Shown here one piece after another: positions 44,837-53,334 of a stretch of DNA of 64,000 nt. The position numbers and the translations under genes are program-made. How positions within the stretch are numbered: position 1 is the stretch's first letter; every line of letters begins with the position of its first letter. A model generated the notes under the pieces. That model saw nothing but the letters and a program-made list of their open reading frames with translations, did no database searches and was not told the DNA's origin. This stretch comes from Pseudomonas putida (GTDB lineage Bacteria; Pseudomonadota; Gammaproteobacteria; Pseudomonadales; Pseudomonadaceae), in assembly GCF_028682455.1 (NCBI RefSeq), contig NZ_JANHLD010000001.1, positions 1,838,001 to 1,902,000 on the forward strand. Direction: 5' to 3'.

Positions 44837-45736
44837 CTAAACGCTATCGCGGGGCAATCCCGCTCCTACCGCCTGGTCATGCAACCAGTCGAGCAGTTCC
44901 TGCAGGGCCGGCGACGCCGAGCCTTGCGGGCGGACCAGGTAATAGGCCTGTCCCGTGCACACCTTGAGCGGGAAGGGCGTCACCAGACGCCCGCAACGCA
45001 GGTCATCGCCAATCAGCGACCAGTCGCCAATTGCCACCCCGGTTCCCTGCGACGCCATGGACATGGCCATGTCCAGGGTCTCGAAATGCTGGTTCTTGCC
45101 ATGCCCGGGCAGATGGGCTCCGGCTGCACCGAGCCATACATTCCAGTCGTGCTGGTCGCGGGTCGGGTGCAGCAGCATGTGTTGCTCCAGGTCCGCCAGT
45201 TGCCGCAAGGGTAGCGGACCGGTGAGCAATTGCGGCGCACACACCGGGGTCAGTTGCTCATCGAACAGCTTCATTTTGTGCAAGCCATGGTTGGGCGCCG
45301 CGCCATACACCACGGCCGCATCGAACACTTCTCGCCGAAAGTCCACGCCATGTTGCACCGTGGTGGTCAGTTCCACCGGCACATCCGGGCGCAAGGCCTG
45401 CCACTCCATCAACCGTGGCAACAGCCAGCGCATCACACAGGTGGGCGCCTTGAGCTGCAAGATGGCACTGCGCGCACCGACATGCTGCACGCCTTCCTCG
45501 ATCAGTGCGAATACTTGCTGTATTCGTGGCAGCCAGTCCTGGCCTTCACGGGTCAGGCTCAAGCCGCGGGCCTGGCGCAGGAACAGTGCATAGCCCAGGT
45601 GCTCCTCGAGCCCGGCGATCTGGCGGCTGACGGCGCCCTGGGTGATATGCAGCAGTTGTGCGGCGCGGGTGAAGTTGCAGCACTGGGCTGTGACCAGAAA
45701 TGTGTGCAGGGCGGGCAGCGGCGGCAGGCGTTTCAT
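44837..45736 (-). CDS. LysR-family regulator (GcvA-like), divergent from TPP enzyme gene
   Basis: A 299-residue GcvA/AmpR-type LysR regulator: MKRLPPLPALHTFLVTAQCC, TRAAQLLHITQGAVSRQIAGLEEHLG, then the effector domain with PTCVMRWLLPRL and FDAAVVYG. It is divergent from the TPP decarboxylase gene across 114 bases, so it probably regulates that gene and the coupled aldehyde dehydrogenase. The last ten residues (VGAGLPRDSV) are encoded by a REP element, suggesting a C-terminal tail remodelled by REP insertion. Confidence 0.87.
   Translation of the reverse strand: MKRLPPLPALHTFLVTAQCCNFTRAAQLLHITQGAVSRQIAGLEEHLGYALFLRQARGLSLTREGQDWLPRIQQVFALIEEGVQHVGARSAILQLKAPTCVMRWLLPRLMEWQALRPDVPVELTTTVQHGVDFRREVFDAAVVYGAAPNHGLHKMKLFDEQLTPVCAPQLLTGPLPLRQLADLEQHMLLHPTRDQHDWNVWLGAAGAHLPGHGKNQHFETLDMAMSMASQGTGVAIGDWSLIGDDLRCGRLVTPFPLKVCTGQAYYLVRPQGSASPALQELLDWLHDQAVGAGLPRDSV
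44847..44870. repeat. REP unit inside the 3' end of the LysR gene
   Basis: TCGCGGGGCAATCCCGCTCC plus TACC is a single REP core. It lies within the coding frame of the adjacent LysR gene rather than between genes. Confidence 0.82.
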
Positions 45737-45850
45737 TGAGAGTCAGCCATGATCTGTGGACATGGCTAGTATGAGCTTTTATGCATTGTGCCGGTAGCGG
45801 GCCGGCGGTCCAATAAAGCCTGTTTTCAGCACAACAACAGGCACACGAAC

Positions 45851-47488
45851 ATGGCGACTTGCGGCGAAGTACTGGTCAAACTCCTTGAAGGCTATGGCGT
45901 GGACCATGTCTTCGGAATTCCTGGCGTGCATACCGTCGAGCTCTATCGGGGGCTGGCGCGATCTTCCATTCGGCACATCACGCCTCGTCACGAGCAAGGC
46001 GCAGGTTTCATGGCTGACGGTTATGCGCGTACCCGGGGCAAGCCTGGCGTGTGCTTCATCATTACCGGCCCCGGCATGACCAACATCACCACGGCCATGG
46101 GCCAGGCCTATGCCGACTCGATTCCGATGCTGGTGATTTCCAGCGTGCAGTCGCGTAATGCGCTAGGGGGCGGACGCGGCAAGCTCCACGAGCTGCCGGC
46201 CCAGGGCAGCCTGGTCGCCGGCGTCGCCGCCTTCTCGCATACGTTGATGAGCGCCGACGACCTGCCGATGGTACTGGCCCGCGCCTTCGCGGTATTCGAC
46301 GGGGCCCGGCCGCGTCCGGTACACATCGAGATTCCGCTGGATGTGCTGGTTGAAGACGCTGACCATCTGCTGGCAAGCGCACCGGTACGCATAGCCCGCG
46401 CCGGCGCCGCACCGGCTCCGGTGGCGCAGATGGCGGCCTTGCTGTCCGGCGCGCGTCGACCGCTGATTCTGGCCGGTGGCGGCGCTATCGATGCCAGCGC
46501 TGCACTGACCCGGCTGGCCGAGTACCTGCAGGCACCCGTGGCCTTGACCATCAACGCCAAGGGTGTGCTGCCTGCCGATCATCCGCTGCAAATCGGTTCG
46601 ACCCAGTCGCTGGTAGCCACCCGCGCACTGGTGGCCGAGGCGGACGTGGTGCTGGCGATCGGCACCGAGCTTGCCGAAACCGACTACGACGTCACCTTCA
46701 AAGGTGGCTTCGAGATCCCGGGCCGATTGCTGCGTATCGATATCGACCCCGACCAGACCGTGCGCAACTACCCGCCGGAAATTGCCCTGGTGGCCGATGC
46801 CACCGTGGCCACCCAGGCCTTGCTGGTGGCCCTGGCCGAACTGCCGGCACCGGTGCGCGGCAGCGATTGGGGTGCCAGTCGTGCCGAGCGCCTGCGTGCA
46901 ACGCTGCTGGCCGACTGGGACCTGCCGATGCACAGCCAGACGCGGATGCTCAAGACGCTGCTCGATACCCTACCTGGCGCGATTCTGGTCGGCGACTCGA
47001 CGCAGCCGGTCTACACCGGCAACCTGACCCTGGACATGGATCAGCCGCGGCGCTGGTTCAATGCCTCGACCGGCTACGGCACCCTGGGGTATGCCTTGCC
47101 AGCGGCCATGGGCGCCTGGTTGGGCAGTGCCGAAGCAATCGAAGACCGCGCACCGGTGATCTGCCTGATCGGCGACGGCGGCCTGCAGTTCACCTTGCCG
47201 GAACTGGCCAGCGCCACCGAGGCGCAGGTACCGCTGATCGTGCTGTTGTGGAACAACCAGGGCTACGAGGAAATCAAGAAATACATGGTCAACCGCGCCA
47301 TCGAGCCGGTGGGTGTGGACATCCACACTCCGGACTTCATCGGTGTCGCCAAGGCGCTGGGCTGCGCCGCCCAGGCCGTGGCGGGCGTCGAGCAGTTGCG
47401 TGACGCGCTGCGCCAGGCCTGCGACCGCAAGGGCCCGAGCCTGATCGAGATCGACCAGCGCCAATGGCAACAGGCGGTGCCAGCATGA
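45851..47488 (+). CDS. TPP-dependent 2-oxoacid decarboxylase (AruI-like)
   Basis: A 545-residue acetolactate-synthase-fold enzyme. The catalytic glutamate is in RHEQGAGFMADGYAR near residue 50. The TPP/Mg motif is GDGGLQFTLPELASATEAQV with NNQGYEE. The sequence resembles AruI, the 2-ketoarginine decarboxylase, more than true acetolactate synthase; no regulatory subunit gene follows. An aldehyde dehydrogenase gene overlaps its stop (ATGA), so a 2-oxoacid to aldehyde to acid sequence is likely. ATG at 45851 is preferred to the frame's upstream start. ACAACAACAG just upstream resembles a Crc-binding motif. Confidence 0.82.
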   Translation: MATCGEVLVKLLEGYGVDHVFGIPGVHTVELYRGLARSSIRHITPRHEQGAGFMADGYARTRGKPGVCFIITGPGMTNITTAMGQAYADSIPMLVISSVQSRNALGGGRGKLHELPAQGSLVAGVAAFSHTLMSADDLPMVLARAFAVFDGARPRPVHIEIPLDVLVEDADHLLASAPVRIARAGAAPAPVAQMAALLSGARRPLILAGGGAIDASAALTRLAEYLQAPVALTINAKGVLPADHPLQIGSTQSLVATRALVAEADVVLAIGTELAETDYDVTFKGGFEIPGRLLRIDIDPDQTVRNYPPEIALVADATVATQALLVALAELPAPVRGSDWGASRAERLRATLLADWDLPMHSQTRMLKTLLDTLPGAILVGDSTQPVYTGNLTLDMDQPRRWFNASTGYGTLGYALPAAMGAWLGSAEAIEDRAPVICLIGDGGLQFTLPELASATEAQVPLIVLLWNNQGYEEIKKYMVNRAIEPVGVDIHTPDFIGVAKALGCAAQAVAGVEQLRDALRQACDRKGPSLIEIDQRQWQQAVPA

Positions 47489-48924
47489 TGAAGCTTGCCG
47501 GTGTATACATCGACGGCGCCTGGCATCAGGGTCCGCAAACACTGACAGTCATCAACCCGAGTACCGAGCAGGCCCTGGCCGAAGTGGCAGGGGGCGACGG
47601 CGCTGCTGTCGAGCGCGCCAGCCTGGCTGCCCAGGCGGCGTTGGCCGGTTGGTCGAGCAGCACCGCCGCCGAGCGCGCGGTGGTCCTGCGGGCGATTGCC
47701 GAGGGTGTCGAGCAGCGTCGCGAACGCCTGGTGTTCCTGCAAGCCAGTAACAATGGCAAGCCGCAGGCCGAAGCCCAGATGGACGTCGACGATGTGATCG
47801 CCACCTTCCGTTACTACGCCGACCTGGCCGACGGCCTCGATGCGGCACAAGACCGCCCGGTGAGCCTGCCCAGCGAGGATTTTGTCGCTCGCGTGCGGCG
47901 TGAGCCCTGTGGCGTGGTCGGCTTGATCGTGCCGTGGAACTTCCCCATGGTCACCACCGCCTGGAAGTTGGCCCCGGCCCTGGCGGCCGGGTGTTGCGTA
48001 GTGCTCAAGCCGTCGGAGGTCACCCCACTGGCGGAGCTTGAGCTGGCGTCCATCATTGCCGAGGCCGGCTTGCCGGCGGGCGTGTTCAATCTGGTCTGTG
48101 GTACCGGGATCGCGGTGGGCGCGGCGCTCGCAGCCGACCCGCGTATCGCCAAGGTCTCGTTTACCGGCAGCAATGCGGTGGGCGTGCAGGTCATGCAGCG
48201 CGCCGCAGAAACCATCAAGGGGGTGAGCCTGGAGCTGGGCGGCAAATCCTCGTTGCTGGTGCTGGAGGATGCCGATCTTGAGCTGGCAGTCGAACTGGCC
48301 TGCCTGGGCGGTTTTTTCAACGCCGGGCAGATGTGTTCGGCGACCAGTCGGGTGCTGGTGGCCGAAACCCTGTATCCGGACTTTATCGCCCGACTCAAGG
48401 CGCGCGCCGAGGCGATCCAGGTGGGCGAACCGTTCACGGGCGACAAGGAAATGGGCCCCCTGGTGAACGCATTGCAGTACCAGCGAGTGCAGGGGCATAT
48501 CGCAGCGGGCCTGGCGTCCGGTGCCCGGTTGCTGTGCGGTGGGGCGCGCCCGGCGGATCTATCCTGTGGTTACTTCATCAGCCCCACGGTGTTCACCGAT
48601 GTACCGCTGGACAGCGCACTGTGGCGCGAGGAGATTTTTGGCCCAGTGCTTTGCGTCAGGCCAGTCGCCAGCGAAGGCGAGGCGATTGCCTTGGCCAATG
48701 ACAGCGAGTTTGGCCTGGTGGCCAGCGTGGTTGGCCAGGACCTGGACGCCGTCGAGCGGGTGGCCAATGCCTTGCAGGCCGGCCTGGTGTGGATCAATGC
48801 GCCGCAGGTGATCTTCCCGCAGACGGCGTGGGGCGGGTACAAGCAGAGCAGTATGGGTCGCGAACTCGGGCCCTGGGGGTTGAGTGCGTTCCAGGAGATC
48901 AAGCATGTGGTGAGGGCGGTTTAG
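47485..48924 (+). CDS. NAD(P)-dependent aldehyde dehydrogenase
   Basis: A 479-residue aldehyde dehydrogenase. GVVGLIVPWNFPMVTTAWKL is the cofactor entry, KPSEVTPL follows, and SFTGSNAVG is the NAD loop. The general base Glu is in LELGGKSS and the nucleophile Cys in FFNAGQMCSATSR. It resembles betaine/4-guanidino- or aminobutyraldehyde dehydrogenases. Translation is coupled to the TPP decarboxylase by overlapping start and stop, predicting oxidation of the aldehyde that enzyme releases. Confidence 0.9.
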   Translation: MMKLAGVYIDGAWHQGPQTLTVINPSTEQALAEVAGGDGAAVERASLAAQAALAGWSSSTAAERAVVLRAIAEGVEQRRERLVFLQASNNGKPQAEAQMDVDDVIATFRYYADLADGLDAAQDRPVSLPSEDFVARVRREPCGVVGLIVPWNFPMVTTAWKLAPALAAGCCVVLKPSEVTPLAELELASIIAEAGLPAGVFNLVCGTGIAVGAALAADPRIAKVSFTGSNAVGVQVMQRAAETIKGVSLELGGKSSLLVLEDADLELAVELACLGGFFNAGQMCSATSRVLVAETLYPDFIARLKARAEAIQVGEPFTGDKEMGPLVNALQYQRVQGHIAAGLASGARLLCGGARPADLSCGYFISPTVFTDVPLDSALWREEIFGPVLCVRPVASEGEAIALANDSEFGLVASVVGQDLDAVERVANALQAGLVWINAPQVIFPQTAWGGYKQSSMGRELGPWGLSAFQEIKHVVRAV

Positions 48925-48927
48925 GCT

Positions 48928-49857
48928 TCAGAAAGTGCTGCGCAACCGCGCCAGGTCGCGCACCGGCGGTGCCCCGTACAGCCGGCTGTATTCACGGCTG
49001 AACTGCGACGGGCTCTCGTAGCCCACCCGATACCCGGCCACCGCCGCCTCCAGGCCGTCGTTGAGCATCAACCGCCGAGCCTCCTGCAGGCGCAGTTGTT
49101 TCTGATACTGCAGCGGGCTCATGGAGGTGACGGCCTTGAAGCGGTGGTGCAGGGTCGAGCTGCTCAGGTTCACCTCCCGAGCCAGCTCCTCGATGCGCAG
49201 CGGCCGATGAAAATGCTGGTTCAGCCATTCGATGGCCTGGCATACCCGGTGGGTCTGGCTGCTGGACATGGCGATCTCATACAGCCGATAACCCTGGGGC
49301 CCGCGCAGCAGGCGGTAGAGTATTTCGCGGCGGATCAGCGGTGCCAGCACCGCGATGTCCTTGGGTGTATCCAGCAGGCGAATCAACCGTAGCAAGGCGT
49401 CGAGCAACTGCGGATCGGTGCGCTCCACATACAGGCCTCGACCCGACGGCAGGGCCGGGACGCCCATGGGCCCGGCCTCGGCGATCAGGTTGTTGATCTG
49501 TGCCGGGTCAATGTTCATCCGCACGCCAAGGCTTGGGTTCGCCGGGCTCGCCTCCAGCAATACGCTACTGATGGGCAACGCCACCGACAGCACCATGTAG
49601 TGCAGCGGGTCATAGACGTAGCGCTCGTCGCCCAGGCAGATCTCCTTGCTGCCGTGGGCGAGGATGCACAGCGCGGGCTGTGCCAGCGCCGGCATGGAGC
49701 GCACGCTTTCGGTGTACTGCACCAGGAACAGGTCTTCGATGGCCGATTCGGCGATGGTGGCGCACGGTGCATGGCGACGTACCAGGTCAGCCAGCTCCTG
49801 GCGCTGCTGTTCCAGTTCAGGGTCGAGGACCTGGCGGTCGGAGGCGGGAGTAGTCAT
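48928..49857 (-). CDS. AraC-family regulator
   Basis: A 309-residue AraC regulator with an N-terminal cupin-like AraC_N domain (LFLVQYTESVRSMPALAQPALCILAHGSKEI) and two C-terminal helix-turn-helix units (RIEELAREVNLSSSTLHHRF and AAVAGYRVGYESPSQFSREYSR). ATG at 49855-49857 is preferred to an in-frame start 15 codons upstream. It is convergent with the aldehyde dehydrogenase, separated by three bases, and its promoter side holds a long inverted repeat. Targets unknown. Confidence 0.88.
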   Translation of the reverse strand: MTTPASDRQVLDPELEQQRQELADLVRRHAPCATIAESAIEDLFLVQYTESVRSMPALAQPALCILAHGSKEICLGDERYVYDPLHYMVLSVALPISSVLLEASPANPSLGVRMNIDPAQINNLIAEAGPMGVPALPSGRGLYVERTDPQLLDALLRLIRLLDTPKDIAVLAPLIRREILYRLLRGPQGYRLYEIAMSSSQTHRVCQAIEWLNQHFHRPLRIEELAREVNLSSSTLHHRFKAVTSMSPLQYQKQLRLQEARRLMLNDGLEAAVAGYRVGYESPSQFSREYSRLYGAPPVRDLARLRSTF

Positions 49858-49932
49858 CGCGGTGTTTCCGGAGAGGGACCTGTGCAGCATAGGTTTGTGC
49901 AAGCAGTGGCGCTAGCCGGATGCTGTCGTCTG

Positions 49933-49967
49933 CTTGCCTGATCCTGCCGCGCGCAGGATCAGGCAAG
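49933..49967. repeat. perfect 15-bp inverted repeat upstream of AraC gene
   Basis: CTTGCCTGATCCTGC and its exact complement around CGCGC. It sits 76 bases before the AraC start and 92 before the monooxygenase-like gene. No U tract on either side, so it is not a standard terminator; it is more likely an operator or structured leader. Confidence 0.6.
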
Positions 49968-50059
49968 TGCATGACAGGAATGGCCTAACGGTACGCGCGA
50001 GGCGTGGCCTAACCTGTGCAGCCTGGCAATAACAACTGGCTGCTCTAGGAGAGATGCTC

Positions 50060-50368
50060 ATGACCTTGTCGCATTCGGTCACCCACCTTGCTTTCATCCG
50101 GGCCAGCAGCGGTCGTTCAGTGGAACTGGGCGAACGCTTGCGCCAACTGCTCGAGCCATCGAGACAGGCACCGGGTTGCCTGCACTTCAACCTGCAACAG
50201 TCCCAGGCCGATGCCGATCTATGGCTGCTCAGCGGATTCTGGAGCGATCACCAGGCAATGAGCGGCTACTTTGCCTCACCCACGCTGGATCTGTTCGGTG
50301 AGCTGGTGCAGGCCCAGGTAGTCGCGAGCCTTGACCTGCATACCTTCGGCGAGCCGTCTGCGGGTTAG
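50060..50368 (+). CDS. ABM-domain (antibiotic biosynthesis monooxygenase-like) protein
   Basis: A 102-residue dimeric alpha-beta-barrel protein: THLAFIRASSGRSVELGERL then LLEPSRQAPGCLHFNLQQSQ, with FWSDHQAMSGYFASP, as in ABM/YgiN-type small monooxygenases. Such proteins act on quinones or aromatic compounds, but many have no known role. ATG at 50060 is favoured over 50054 because AGGAGA is then at normal distance. Confidence 0.75.
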   Translation: MTLSHSVTHLAFIRASSGRSVELGERLRQLLEPSRQAPGCLHFNLQQSQADADLWLLSGFWSDHQAMSGYFASPTLDLFGELVQAQVVASLDLHTFGEPSAG

Positions 50369-50406
50369 AATGGCGGTTTCAGGCAATCGATGTGGATTTG
50401 AGGCGC

Positions 50407-50637
50407 ATGGCACGTAAAGAGTTTTTGCAGTTTGAAGCCGTTTCGGCAGCTGTCCGTGGTGAGGAAGGCTACAACGCGGCAATTGCCGTCAAAGGCCTTG
50501 GCGCCACCGGCGCACCGCGTTTTCACAAGGTGCTCGAGGGGCAGACCTTCAAGACCGCATTGGCCGCCGACGAAGCGGCCTGCGCCGAACTTGAGCGCCT
50601 GCAGGGCGTCAGCGACGACGCCGAACTGATCTGGTAA
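50407..50637 (+). CDS. 76-residue hypothetical protein
   Basis: Reads MARKEFLQFEAVSAAVRGEE and ends DDAELIW; soluble, alpha/beta-looking, with a middle FHKVLEGQTFKTALAADEAACAELERL. GAGG precedes the ATG at 50407; a GTG at 50392 is an alternative start. The stop abuts the stop of the opposing flavin reductase gene. I do not recognise its family. Confidence 0.65.
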   Translation: MARKEFLQFEAVSAAVRGEEGYNAAIAVKGLGATGAPRFHKVLEGQTFKTALAADEAACAELERLQGVSDDAELIW

Positions 50638-51249
50638 TCAACCGTTGACCTGCGGGCGGGCCATCTTGAACAGATTGCCCAGCTCGAAGTAGTCCGCAGG
50701 ACCACCCCCGCGCAGGATCGGCTGTGCCGCAGCGGTATCGTAGATGCCGTCCTTGAGCAGGTGCTCGGCGATATGCACCGCCACCACTTCTCCCAGGATC
50801 AACCAGCTCGGCACCAGCACCTGGTCTGCCCGTTGCAGTTGGATGATCTGGGTGACCTTGCATTCGAACGACACCGGGCTTTCCTGAACCCTTGGCACGG
50901 CAATGACTTTGGACGCCACTGGGGTCAGGCCACTCAAGGCGAATTCATCGACCTCGGGTGAAACGGCGGCGCAGCTCTGGTTCATGGCCTCGGCCAACGG
51001 GCGGGTGGCCAGGTTCCAGGCGAATTCGCCGGTCTTCTCGATGTTGTTCAGGCTGTCTTTGCGGCCGACGCTGGAGAAGCCGATGATCGGTGGAATGTAG
51101 TTGAAGGCATTGAAAAAGCTGTAGGGCGCAAGGTTCAAGCGGCCTTCGGCATCCTGGGACGAAATCCAGCCGATGGGGCGTGGGCCGACGATGGCATTGA
51201 AAGGGTCGTGGGGCAGGCCGTGGCCTTTTGCGGGTTCGTAGTAGTACAT
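50638..51249 (-). CDS. flavin reductase-like (FMN split barrel) protein
   Basis: A 203-residue protein of the DIM6/NTAB flavin reductase family: DPFNAIVGPRPIGWISSQDAEG is the FMN-binding N-terminal segment, followed by NLAPYSFFNAFNYIPPIIGFSS and a C-terminal LGEVVAVHIAEHLL. It may supply reduced flavin to a monooxygenase; no obvious partner is adjacent, although the ABM-like gene is close. ATG at 51247-51249 begins the family sequence (MYYYEPAKGHG). Confidence 0.85.
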   Translation of the reverse strand: MYYYEPAKGHGLPHDPFNAIVGPRPIGWISSQDAEGRLNLAPYSFFNAFNYIPPIIGFSSVGRKDSLNNIEKTGEFAWNLATRPLAEAMNQSCAAVSPEVDEFALSGLTPVASKVIAVPRVQESPVSFECKVTQIIQLQRADQVLVPSWLILGEVVAVHIAEHLLKDGIYDTAAAQPILRGGGPADYFELGNLFKMARPQVNG

Positions 51250-51323
51250 CTGCGCTGGCCGAGAGGCCTTCCCTGTGAGAAAGCGCCTAGTGTGCCAAGG
51301 CTTTGCCCGCCTGAAAACGATTA

Positions 51324-51343
51324 AGCCCGGCCGAGGCCGGGCT
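51324..51343 (-). terminator. hairpin after the repeat-protein gene
   Basis: AGCCCGGCC and GGCCGGGCT around two bases, followed on the reverse strand by TTAATCG. It lies 20 bases past the repeat-protein stop and is a probable but T-poor terminator. Confidence 0.6.
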
Positions 51344-51362
51344 GACTGCATGTCATCAGGGA

Positions 51363-51689
51363 TCAGCTGATGCGGTGGGCCTGGGTGCGATCGAAGCCAT
51401 CTTCGGCAAACTTGGCGGCGCCAGTGCGATCGAAACCGTCTTCGGCAAACTTGGCAGCGCCAGTGCGATCGAAACCGTCTTCGGCAAACTTGGCAGCGCC
51501 GGTGCGATCGAAACCGTCTTCGGCAAACTTGGCGGCGCCGGTGCGATCGAAGCCATCTTCTGCATACGTGGCCGACTGGCTCTGGATGGCGCTGAAGCTG
51601 TGGGCGTTGGTGCGGTCGAAGCCGTCTTCGGCGAAAGCGTTGGCAGCCAGTACCGAGAAGGCCAGGGTCAGGATCAGTTTGGTTTTCAT
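51363..51689 (-). CDS. secreted small protein of tandem 13-residue repeats
   Basis: A 108-residue protein with a Sec signal (MKTKLILTLAFSVLAANAFA, cleavage after AFA). Six copies of AEDGFDRT follow: one with a longer spacer (NAHSFSAIQSQSATY), four identical AEDGFDRTGAAKF units, and a last one ending TQAHRIS. The mature part is acidic, Cys-free and has no membrane segment, so it should be periplasmic or released. GGAG lies eight bases before the ATG. Repeat structure, signal peptide and ribosome site support a real gene; function unknown. EDGFDRT could bind cations, but that is speculation. Confidence 0.8.
   Translation of the reverse strand: MKTKLILTLAFSVLAANAFAEDGFDRTNAHSFSAIQSQSATYAEDGFDRTGAAKFAEDGFDRTGAAKFAEDGFDRTGAAKFAEDGFDRTGAAKFAEDGFDRTQAHRIS
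51385..51579. repeat. five tandem 39-bp units inside the repeat-protein gene
   Basis: GTGCGATCGA recurs at 51385, 51424, 51463, 51502 and 51541, exactly 39 bases apart, with nearly identical intervening sequence. Units are contiguous and in frame, each encoding 13 residues. Confidence 0.95.
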
Positions 51690-51850
51690 GGTCGTTGCTC
51701 CGGGGGTGGGGTTGTTTGTTTCTATGGGTTCAATGCTACGCCGATTAATTTGATTAAAAAGCGCAAAAAATTAGGCATAACAATCGTATTATTAGATGTA
51801 TTTTTGCGAGGCAAGCCGCCTCCCACAGGATTGATTACCCGTTGAACGAA

Positions 51851-51882
51851 AAAAGGGGCGTCCATTGCTGGACGCCCCTTTT
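51851..51882 (-). terminator. terminator of the dicarboxylate-type permease gene
   Basis: AAAAGGGGCGTCCA and its complement around TTGC, a 14-base-pair stem. On the reverse strand it is followed by a T run. It lies 20 bases past the permease stop. Confidence 0.88.
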
Positions 51883-51902
51883 GGCTGGCCTTGGCCGATG
51901 CT

Positions 51903-53222
51903 TCAGTCGGTGGTGATTCGCGAATGTTTCTGGGTGTCCTTCATGAACAGGTACACCAGCAGCGAACAGGCGATACAGGCAGTCACGTACCAGTAGAAGC
52001 CGGTTTCCATGCCGATGCTCTTGAACCACAGTGCCACGTACTCAGCGGTACCGCCGAAGATCGACACGGTCAGTGCGTATGGCAGGCCCACGCCCAGGGC
52101 GCGGATCTCGGTCGGGAAGAGCTCGGCCTTGACCACGGCGTTGATCGAGGTATAGCCGCTGACGATGATCAGCGCTGCCATGATCAGGAAGAACGCGCCC
52201 CACCAGCTCTGGATGGTGTGCAGGGTGGTCAGGATCGGCACGGTGAAAAGGGTACCCAGTACACCGAAGGCGATCAGGATCGGGCGACGACCGATCTTGT
52301 CGGACAGGGTGCCGATGACTGGCTGCAAACACATGAACAGGAACAGCGTCGCCGCCGAAATGGTGGTCGAGTCGCTGATGCTCATGCCCACCGTGTTCAC
52401 CAGGTACTTCTGCATGTAAGTGGTGTAGGTGTAGAACGCCAGGGTACCGCCCATGGTCAGGCCGACCACGGTTGCCAGTTCCTTCGGATGACGCATCAGG
52501 GTGCGCATCAGGCTTTCCTTGGACTTTTCCTTCTTGGTGAAGGAGGCGGTTTCTTCCATGCCACGACGCAGGTACAGGGCCACGACCGCGCACAGGGCGC
52601 CGATCACGAACGGTACGCGCCAGCCCCAGGCATACAGCTGCTCGGTGGTCAGGGTCTGCTGGAGGATGATCAACACCGCCAGGGCGATGAGCTGGCCGGA
52701 GATCAGCGTCACGTACTGGAAGCTGGAGAAGAAGCCGCGACGTTCCTTGGTGGCCATCTCGCTGAGGTAGGTGGCCGAGGTGCCGTATTCGCCGCCAACC
52801 GACAAGCCCTGCATCAGGCGGGCGATCACCAGCAGGACAGGGGCGGCAACGCCGATGGTTTCATAGCCTGGAGTCAGGGCAATGACCAGCGAGCCTGCGC
52901 ACATCAGCAGCACCGATGCCATCAAAGCGGCCTTGCGGCCTTTGCGGTCGGCATAGATGCCCATCAGCCAGCCGCCGATTGGACGCATCAGGAAGCCCAC
53001 GGCGAAGATGGCGGCAGTGTTCAACAGTTGTGCGGTGGTGTCGCCGGCCGGGAAGAAGGCCTTGGCGAAGTACAGGGAAAACGCGGCGTAGACGTACCAG
53101 TCGTACCATTCGACCATGTTGCCGATCGAACCGCTGAAGATCGACTTGAGGCGGCTACGGGTGGTTTTTTCTGCGGCAGGCGCTACAGCCGCCCCAGCAG
53201 GCAGGGTAGAGGAGTTATCCAT
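51903..53222 (-). CDS. MFS (MHS-type) dicarboxylate / 2-oxoglutarate permease
   Basis: A 439-residue, twelve-TM metabolite:H+ symporter of the KgtP/PcaT group. It shows GNMVEWYDWYVYAAFSLYFA at TM1, GIYADRKGRKAAL between TM2 and TM3, and [19 protein letters not shown] at TM4. It is paralogous to PcaT in this window. The upstream region carries a sigma-54 promoter and two dyads, and the adjacent DctB/DctD-like system is the obvious activator; in P. aeruginosa the related MifS/MifR pair controls 2-oxoglutarate uptake. AAAAACAA (53246-53239 on the coding strand) fits the Crc motif ahead of the ribosome site. Substrate within the dicarboxylates is not fixed. Confidence 0.87.
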   Translation of the reverse strand: MDNSSTLPAGAAVAPAAEKTTRSRLKSIFSGSIGNMVEWYDWYVYAAFSLYFAKAFFPAGDTTAQLLNTAAIFAVGFLMRPIGGWLMGIYADRKGRKAALMASVLLMCAGSLVIALTPGYETIGVAAPVLLVIARLMQGLSVGGEYGTSATYLSEMATKERRGFFSSFQYVTLISGQLIALAVLIILQQTLTTEQLYAWGWRVPFVIGALCAVVALYLRRGMEETASFTKKEKSKESLMRTLMRHPKELATVVGLTMGGTLAFYTYTTYMQKYLVNTVGMSISDSTTISAATLFLFMCLQPVIGTLSDKIGRRPILIAFGVLGTLFTVPILTTLHTIQSWWGAFFLIMAALIIVSGYTSINAVVKAELFPTEIRALGVGLPYALTVSIFGGTAEYVALWFKSIGMETGFYWYVTACIACSLLVYLFMKDTQKHSRITTD

Positions 53223-53280
53223 TGACGGAACCTTCTAGTTGTTTTTGTGGAGCGCGCCGAAACGCAGCCTGGCAGGTCTA

Positions 53281-53298
53281 TAGCAGGAGCTGTGCCAG
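53281..53298 (-). promoter_or_regulatory. sigma-54 promoter of the permease gene
   Basis: On the reverse strand CTGGCACAGCTCCTGCTA matches YTGGCACR-N4-YTGCW, with intact -24 GG and -12 GC. It predicts a start near 53271 and a leader of about 50 bases. Confidence 0.8.
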
Positions 53299-53334
53299 GT
53301 GCCGAAAGCCCGTTCTAGAAGGGTTTGCGTTGAT

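Noticed and set aside
51385..51579. Possible CRISPR array from regular 39-base repeats.
   Set aside because: Units are contiguous with no variable spacers, are in frame with a gene, and no cas genes are near.
51370..51845. Forward-strand repeat ORFs opposite the 13-residue repeat gene.
   Set aside because: The 39-base unit keeps all frames open. Only the reverse frame has a signal peptide and ribosome site.
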